A stretch of 64,000 bases of DNA from Alligator mississippiensis (taxonomy: Eukaryota > Chordata > Crocodylia > Alligatoridae). The notes under the pieces are model-generated. The model was not told the origin of the DNA. It saw nothing but the letters and a program-made list of their open reading frames with translations, and ran no database searches. Location: contig NC_081830.1 in NCBI RefSeq assembly GCF_030867095.1, positions 33,773,832-33,837,831 on the forward strand. Direction: 5' to 3'. Shown here in pieces: positions 22,301 through 31,400 of this stretch. The first letter of the stretch is position 1; each line of letters begins with the position of its first letter. The position numbers were made by a program, and so were the translations under genes.

Positions 22301-25300
22301 TGGGCTGCACATAGGCACGTGGTTTAGCAACATCCTTGAATTGAGAGGCCAGAAGGGGGAAGTTCAAGAGGTAGGGGAGCAGAATCCTGAAAGCAGCTGG
22401 TTCTTCACAACTGAGTTGTTTGAGGGTCGCCCTGAGTGGGCCATGTCAGGAGCTTGTCATCTTGAGCATCTGCGTGAGCTCCAAGGTATATGGCCTTTGG
22501 GAAAATTTGCTCTATTCCCACCTTAGCATGTTAAAGGCTTAATCCCAGCCTCAGAGGCAGATTAGCAGCCATTTGTCTTCTGTTGATTGCTAAATGGATT
22601 GAGCATTTATACATGTGTCCAGTTCTCCATGGGAGCAAACTTGCCACAGGGCCTCTCTCTCCTCTGTGTTTTTATTTTGAACTTCTCCCTCTGCCAGGAA
22701 TATGGAAAGGGCTTCCTGACTTTCCTGGAGATGGGGACTTGTCTCTCATCTGCTTGAGCACCAGGTGAGGTACCAAGAGGAGATTTTTGTGCAAGGGCTA
22801 GAACTTGAGGAAGGAGAGACAGCTGCACGTGCCAGTCTGATTCCCTTGATGTGGACAGGGCTTCTCTGGTGCTTGAACTCACATTACGCAAGTTGCCACA
22901 AAGGAGCGAAGAGTGGGAAATGGATCATTGTGCCCAAAGCCTTTCTCCCCCTGCTCACTCCCCCCAGTAAAGATGGTAGGTCCTCCAGGAAACAAGGGTA
23001 GGGGAGTGGTCCCAGGGTGTCCCCTACTGGACACAGCCTGGGAGTGGCTCCCTTAGCAGCAGAGGAACAGAACTGGCTGGACCCAAGGGGTGTGGAGGGT
23101 ATAGGTAGGCAGTCACAAGGTCTCTTTTTGGTCTGCATAAGAACAGCTTGACTTCTGAATTTAACTTCAGTCCCTCCAGATCTACTGGGTAACTGGTCAC
23201 TGCTTTATGAGCTGGTGATGGTGGGGTCCTTGCAGTCTGTTATCAAGTTCAAACTAAGCTTGTCATCTTAACTGTTCTTTCCCCCACACATTCTCACCCC
23301 ATTAGAGAAAACTGAGTCCTTTGTGGCAGTCATAGTTCTCATCAACAGCTTGTTTCTTCCTTGGGAGGCCACTTGGAAAGCTACAGTCACATCTGCTGGG
23401 GATGAGTAAGTTTCTGGCCTTAAAACTGGTGGACCTTCCACCATTTTTCACAAGGAAGAGATGATATGAGGGCTTTCTCAGAGATTCATCCCCAGCATGT
23501 GGTGCTGGACACTTAGCTGCTCACTGTCCTTTTCACAGCCCCAGACCCATCACATTGAGGTCTTGCTCCCTAGCTTTGGGAGCAAGACATCCCTGGACAG
23601 TCTACTCCACTTCTTGTTGCATTTTACAGAAGTCCCCTGGCCTGCCTAAAGCTGTTGGCAGGATTCTGTCTCCGGTGCTAGGAGGGGAGAGTGGCCCTCT
23701 GTTCCCCTCTGCACTTATTGCCGTATCCCCTGTCTGTGGTTATTCTGTGTGGCAGCTGGCAGTGTTGGCGCTTGCAGTCTCTTGCGTAGGAATGCCTGGG
23801 ATGGCATCTCCCAGTGAAAAAAATAGGCCTGGGTTGTTAACCTCTAATTGGAGTAGCAAGCTCCGTGACCCCGGTGGAGCCTGGACTGCCTGCCTATGCT
23901 GGGAACACGTGTTTTTTGCCCTCCAGGGTAACATCTTTTTTTTCCCCTGTCTTTGTGTTTCCCTCCCTTGTAGGTTCCAGCGACAGATGTCTGAACCCTG
24001 CCATCCTTTTCCCCCTCAGCCAGGGGTCCCTGGAGACAATCGCCCCGTCTACCACAGGCAGATGTCGGAGCCGATTGTCCCTGTTGCCCCCCACCCTCCT
24101 CAGGGATTCAAACAGGAGTACCATGATCCCCTCTATGATCATGGGGTCCCGGGCATCCCTGGGCCTGCCAGGCATGGGTTCCAGTCTCCGGTGGGCATTA
24201 AGCAGGAACCCAGGGATTACTGCATTGACTCAGGTCAGTATGAGAGCTGGGCCCTCAGTATGGAGGTTGTGAGGGACTGTCTGGGACTAGGGAAGAGACC
24301 TCCCACCCCCATGCTGAGGCCCTAAGAGTGTATTTGCACACACACTGTGGGAGCACATCCCAGGCTGTAACCTTGCTTCAAGCAAGACTCCCACCATATG
24401 CTGCTACATGTCCCTGTTTGGTACTAGTTCAACTGCCAGACCCAAAGTGAGGTGAGGAGGGAAGCAAATTCCTCGTGCCAGGGCCCACAGCCCTGCTGGA
24501 GCGAAGCTCTGCCTTAGCCCTTCGGCGTAGCCGCAATGCCAAGTAGACCAGCAGCTGAGAGCAATGTGCATGCCATGCTGCACATCTGGAGGGGAACGAG
24601 GGCCACGTCCCAGCTCTGCAAGTCCTGTCTGATCTGCATGCCTCGGAATGAGAGCAGAGCCAGCCTTTTATCTCTTCCATCTACCCACTGAGGCTGGGGG
24701 GGCTGCCGAGGGGGGGATGTTGGTGCATAGACCCTGCCGCTCTCAGCAAGTTAAAAATAACTGCGGCCAGCCCACCCGCCGCTCCTGAGGTTTACCTGGC
24801 AACTTCCTCTCCGCTGTTCTCAACAGTGTCGTGTTAAAGCAATGGCCCGGGCAGCTTTGGCACTTTCCCCTGGGGACAGAGGGAGCTGCTTCCCACTTGC
24901 TGCCACCAACCTTTTCACCTAGCTAGAAGGACAGATTTATCTCTGTTTTCACTTAATAAATAAATAAGCCCCTGGCCTTTGACAGATGTTGCTGTGACTA
25001 AGCTTCAGGGCTCCACGTAGCTGGGAGCTGCCATCTGCAATGCGACATGAGTCCCCTAGTCCGAGGCACCATGCAGGGGGGTTATTGGGACATGCCACTG
25101 ATTTAGATGGGTTCAGGCCCATCGCTTCCCTCAGGGGGGGAGAGAGCCCCCCCAGTGCCAACCATGCTGCCCAGTTGTGTGATTTCTGTTGTTGTCTGTT
25201 GTTGGTGCAGGGCCCCACCCGCCTCACGTTGGCAAATCCTCTAATCGCATTAAGCCTAAAAATACTGTGACCTCAGGATGGAACCTGGTCATCAGCTACC

Positions 25301-25398
25301 AGCTGGAGCAGGTGGGGGGTGGAAGAGGAGCTGCAAGGGTTTATTTTTTTTAAGGACCCTTGTTATCTCCATTCCTCTCCCTCCTTATATGGCCTGAG

Positions 25399-25431
<33 letters not shown>

Positions 25432-28400
25432 AGTTTAAAAGGGGCTTAATTTTTTTTTTGTAATGAAGGCTGTTGCAAATGACCTTTCCCCTGTTGAGAA
25501 TATCCATTGACCTTTGCAGGCTGCCACTTTACTGTGGATCTCTTCCAAACTAGGAAAAGCGCCTGCCCTGTTGTATTGTAGCTGCGGCTTCTCTCTGTGG
25601 TCACCAAAGGGATGTTCTTGCAAAGGGAATGAAGGGGGAGGGAGGCAGCTGGAGCAGGCGGATGAGAGCAGAGGAGGTGGCTTATAAAGACTTCTAGGAA
25701 CAATATATATGCCTGCCTTGGTAGCGTATCAACATCCACAAATGCAGTACCACTCTCTGGAGTCCTCTCTCTGGTTCAGCTCGTCTTGCCCATCTAAAAT
25801 CAAGTGGTAAATAGTTTTGACATGGGGGCAGGGAAGGAAAAGTTCAGAGTTAAAAACTGCTGTGCTGGTGGGTTTTTTTTTTTTTAAGCTATTAGTTTTC
25901 AAGGCAAGAGAGGAAACCCTTTCAGGGAAGTGGCAAGTAAAAGCAAATGCGAGTTAAAGATCAATCCTGCCAGCAAGTGGTTCCTGGAACAACAGCTGCC
26001 TTTTACGTTAACTCTTCCATGTCAGGGCTGTTGTGTTCAGGGGCTTGCCTGGCTTCCTGTTGGCGAAGCAGGCAGCAGACCAACGTAGGCCGGGGAGCAG
26101 GGGGTGGCCTTAGTCTGGGAAGGGGTTGAAGCTGGTCTATCCATATGCTGTGGGCTCTGCTCCCTCGAAGCAGGTCTGTGTGGGCCTTGGTGTGATCATG
26201 CAGTCCTGCACTTCCCCGTCAGGCTGCTTCTGCTTTTCTATCCTGACCGTGCAAAGCCTATTGCATTCAGCAAGGCACTAACGCAGCCTCCATCTCCATT
26301 TCAGAAGTGCCTACCTGCCAGTCCTCGTTCATGAGAGGAGGGGGCTACTTCCCCGGCAGCCATGATGGTGAGTTGTGCTCACGTGGGCATGGGACATCAT
26401 GTATCAGGGAGGGGGCAAGGGCTGGCTGTGCACTCTTGGCTTGAGTAGAAAAATGGGAACTGATGACCAGATGCAGTCAAGGGGTAGTACGATGCTGGCA
26501 CTCTCAAAAGGGAGAGGGCCAGGGGGCAGGCTGGGTGAATGTGAGGGTGAGTGTTGCCTGGCACTTCTTGCTCAATCCAGCTGCCAAGATCCTGGCAGGA
26601 TCAGCACAGAGTTTCTCCTTCCTATCACTAGTAGGAGAAATCAGAAGGGTACCTGGGGTCACTGACTCCAGTTCTCTGCCTTCCCAGGCAGTTGGTTACC
26701 CAAGGAATCCCCAAAATGGCCACTTCAAAGCAAAGAGGTTTGCACTGGCTGTCAGCTTGCTTCTGACATGCTTCACTCCAGCTCTTGACAGCAGTGGTGC
26801 TTGTGGGCAGGAGGTCTGAGGCAGCCTGAGTCCCACTGAGCATCACTGACCCTAGTCCCTAGGCAAGGCATCTGCATGGCGCTGGTGGCTGTGCTGGCCA
26901 TGGCAGCTGATGAATGGAGGGGCACCCCCTGACTCCCTCAGGGGCCACTGAAATGCATCCCAGGGAAAAGGAGCCTTTTGGGGCTGGGCTGCTGTGTAAG
27001 CAGGTGCTACTGCACTGCTACCAAACCCAGGCAGCACCCGGCAGCAAGGTTCATCTCCCTGAAGCAGCAAGGTCAGGGCAGGTGCTCGGAGGAAGTGTTT
27101 GAAGCTACATGCAGGCTGCAGCATCTCTGCCCTGTGCTTTTCTGCCTGCTGAAGCGGCGCTCTCAACACCTCAGAGTAACAAGTGCTTCGGTGCCAGCCT
27201 AGCAGGCCCCTGCCACCTGGCTGAGGCCTGCTATCACTCCTTTGCCACACCGGGTGCGGTCCCCCGAATGCCCGTGAATGCAGATGGAGAAGCGAGCCAG
27301 CTTTGATTAGAGATCCAATCTGCCTCTCACCGAGGACTCCCATCTCCTTCTGCACCCGCAGTTCAGCCCACAGGACACCTTCCTTCCTGCCCCCTGAGCT
27401 GGGGGTGCTAGGCAGTGATGCTGCCTGCTGCCTCTGCAGCTGCTAATAGCGTATCTCCATCCAACTGCCGCCTCACCGGAGCTAACAGACCATCCCAGCT
27501 GTTAGCTGGGGAGAGAAACCGCACGGCTTCTCTCAACCATGCTCCCCAAGGGCTGCCTGCTTGGCACTCCTCTGATTTAGGGAGGGAGCTACGTGCTATA
27601 TGGTCTGAAGTGAGGTAACTTGCCCCCATGCAAACACAGCAAGGGCTCTGGTTACTGCAACTGCTGGAGGGGAGGGGAGAGGAGGGGACAACAGACCTGA
27701 ACTGGGCTCCGGCAGCATTGAGGGCTCTAGTTTGCTTGCTGACGTGAACCTCTAGTCTAAAAAGACCAGGCTTGCTCTCTGTAGCCACCCAAGAAGGCTT
27801 GCGGAACAAGGCTTTAGGTTTGATGGAAAGTTCCTTTAAGGATTTTTTTCCTTCAGAACAAAGGGTGGCCTCTAGGAGTTCCTGTTTTGGGCCTTGGGCC
27901 AGACTGGCATGGGGGTCACATTTGGTCTTAAACTTCAGAGGATGAATAAAATGGGGCTTCCGCTGAGCATAGATGGGGTCCAGCCCATGTCCCTTGAGTT
28001 TTCCGATGTCCCATGGGTGGCTTTCCTGGCTGCTCTGGGTTGCAGAGGGCCATATAGGATGCTGCACTTAGCTAACGGGCCTGCTTTTCCCTCTAGGGTT
28101 TTCCTATGACAAAGATGCCCGGCTGTACTTTGATGACACATGTGTGGTGCCAGAAAGGCTGGAAGGTAAGCGCGATGCAATGGTGGGGACATAGTGGGGT
28201 GGGTCAGGGAGCTGCCCTGCACAGTTGAGTTGATGAAGACCCTGGCATGGTTCCTCCAGCGGCGGCAGGCTGCCATGGTTTAGAGGGGCTAGAGCGGGGG
28301 GGGCCTGGCTGAGCACAGCACCAGAGGCACGTGACCTAACAACCTGTCTCGACCTGTGCAGGCAAAGTGAAGCAAGAGCCCACCATCTATCGGGAGGGGC

Positions 28401-31400
28401 CCCCATACCAGAGACGAGGGTCTCTGCAGCTCTGGCAGTTCCTGGTCACACTCCTGGATGACCCAGCCAATGCCCACTTCATCGCCTGGACGGGCAGGGG
28501 CATGGAGTTCAAGCTGATCGAGCCTGAAGAGGTACAGACCTGATGGCAGGACTCCCCAGCACCACCTGCTTTTGCAAGTGCTGCTTAGTTTCTTGCTGTA
28601 TCGTGAAGGCCTTGGTTTCCAGGCAGCCTTGCCTCCCTTCAGTGGTCAGGATGCCACGGGGGCAGTAAGCAGCCAAAGACTTTGCCTGGGGTTGAATCTG
28701 GGTGTTTAAACCCTTGACTGAAAATAACCCTCTGGATCTTGCCTTCTCCTGTATGACTGGCTGTTCACCTGTAACTGAGCAGAAGTAAATCTCCCTGGTG
28801 GAAGATGCTGGGTTTGGCTAGGCTGATTGGGGAGGGCAAGGGGTGTGGGACCACTGCGAGGTGCAGAAATGGTATGTGGCTGCCTCGCTACGTGTCTGTG
28901 TAGTATGTCCCATGGCAGTGCCCGTGGTGGGTCCGCTGGGCCCAGCAGCAGCCCAGGTAGTGTCGTACATCACCACAGCTGGAAAGGTTGTGAGGCTCTG
29001 TTGAACTGGGTGAGGCTGGCAGTGGGGCCTGCTTCACACTGGCAGACTGGGTGGGGATGGGAGGCTGCATTTCTGCCATTGAGGCGCCGGGTAGGCCTGT
29101 GGGGTGAAATTGATGGTTGGGTTTTGGCCTTAAGCAGCATTGTCCAGCAGTGAAATGGTTCATGGTGACCTTTCAGCAGTCCCTAGTGAGTTTGAGTCAC
29201 CCCTGAGTTGAGTGAGAGGTGAAGAGTGGGCTCAAGAGTGCCAGCCGACGTGGGCCAGCGCTGCTGCCACGTGGTGGTATATAACAGGAGCAGCATGGAG
29301 GCATCTCTCCAGCAGCCAGGGCTACAGTAGTTTTCTGAAGAGATCTCAGCAGTTGCCAGGACAGGTTGCACCACCACAGCTGCCAGAAGCAGTGAGAGGG
29401 TGGCTCTGGTGTGTCCTGCCAGTCTTCATGCCCTGGGGTCAGTAGAGTCTGTTTGCAGGATGAGGTGGTTTTAAAGGTGAAAAGCCAGTGCTTGGCCTCC
29501 ACTGAAGCAGCTGGAGCAGTTGTTCTGCCTTCCTGAGTGATACATGCATGCACTGGTCCTACTCTTCTCGGCAGCGTGGTGTGGAAGATGCACACTCCTC
29601 CTCCGCTCCACAAAGCCCCTGGTCAGTGTCAAATAGCTGAACCCCAGAGCTGGTCTTGGGACTCTGGTGTGTCAATGTGCTCTGCCCTGCTTGGGTTAAC
29701 TCCCTAGGAAAGTTTTCCCACCTGCAATGCAGGCTCTCTGCCCCAGGCTAGGAGATGCTCTTTGCCTTTGTAAGACAGCAGTCTCTTGTGGAAGCCGCTC
29801 CTCTGCAGCCTGTATGGATTCATCCTGGTTTGCAGCCAGGGCTCTTCATTGCTTTGCCACAGCTGCCCTGGGGCTGTAGCACTGGCCCAGTGACTGCAGG
29901 GAAGCCCGGCTGTGGGCCCTGTGTGACAGCTATGCATCAAACCTCCCATCAATCCTTCTCAGCAGGGCCACGCACTAAGCCTAAAGCCCAGCCACTGGGC
30001 TGTCTGCTTAGAGTCCCAGCCTGTCCTTGGGGAGCCCTTTGGGCCTTGCTGTGCTATCTCCCAAGCAGCCCAGAAAGGTCCCTGCATAACTTGGAGCATG
30101 GTTCCATGTCTCTGCCATACAGACTTTCTCTGCTGCTTGTAGCTGCCTTCTGTTAATGAGCAGAAGCTGGTCAGATGCATCACTGTCAGCCCACGTCCAC
30201 GAAGAGCCTCCTCTGCTAGTTTCCATTGTGGCTTGGGCTGTGTCCCAGGATTGCCACGGAGGTACTGGGTTTCATAACTGACCCTCTGCAGTACTCGTAA
30301 GGAGTGTCACGGCGAGCTTGTAGGGTGACGCAGAGGAAGAAGCCGTTTGAGGAGTAATTGAAACCAGCTGCAGAGCGGCGTGGTGCATGGTGGGTAATTA
30401 TCCATAATATCTATTACGCCGTGCATGGAAATTGTGGTTTTTCAAACGGCTTTTTTGGCCAGCTCCCTAATCAAATGTCTTTTGATAGTCCTCCAGTTTA
30501 GCACTCTGAATTATGACAGGCTGCACTTTCATCTGGAAATGCTTTCGCTGTGAATCTGCATTTGTTGCCTTTTGAGAGGAATGGATTCGGGGAGGGGGGA
30601 GGAATGCATGTGGCCCAGCTAGGCTGCAGGAGGAGGGCTGGTCCCTGGGATGTGGTTGCTGAGGGAGGAGGAGAGATGACTGCCTCCTCACCCTGGATTC
30701 CTGACACCTCCCCAGGGCACGGGGAGGTGTGGTAGGGAAGGCAAGCCTCTCTGCTGTCTAGGTGCTTGGAGCAGGCCCTTGAGCCCTGCTGGTCCCCCAA
30801 AGCGAGCACCTGGCCAGCAGCAAGCATGTGCCCAGGACCCATCAGCATGTGCTATCATGCAGCAGAGGCAAAGGAGCTCTTCTGGGGCCTCCTGTGTCAG
30901 TGAAGCCCCTGTGCCCAGAATTGATTGTGTAACCATAGCTACAGGGCTGCCATGTGTAATGCACCGACTTGTCCTTGTGTGGATAAGCGGTGATGGAGAG
31001 CATGCGACTGAACATCGCGGCGTGCCCTAGAACACGCTCCTGTTGCAGACCCACTCGCAGAACCAGGCTGAGGGGTTTGGTGCTCCTTGGGGCAGTGTGT
31101 GTTGTCGTGGCTGTAGCTAGACGGGGCAAGCAGGAGGCGGTGGCTGTAACTTCCTCTTCTGTCACTTGTGCCTGCATCTTTGCGGTCAAGGTGTCATGGA
31201 AGCAGTCAGCCTGCCACAGGGGTGATGCATAAGAGGTACACTCGGGTGCATGTGCACACCCTGAGTGTGGTGGTGCACCCCCTAGAAAAAGGCACTACCG
31301 ACACTGTCAGCAGCGCCAGTGGGTGGTCACCGCTTGCCACCCTACTGCCATCAGCGCTTCTGGGTGGTTGCCAACCCCGGTTGGTGCTCATGTTGCACCC

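Noticed and set aside
23555-24325. 256-codon frame covering exon 8
   Set aside because: Only 23974-24233 is coding; the rest is intron read-through, as the AG acceptor, GT donor and protein match show.
27408-28067. 219-codon minus-strand frame in intron 9
   Set aside because: Antisense to ETV5, low-complexity, and ends just before exon 10. No recognisable domain.
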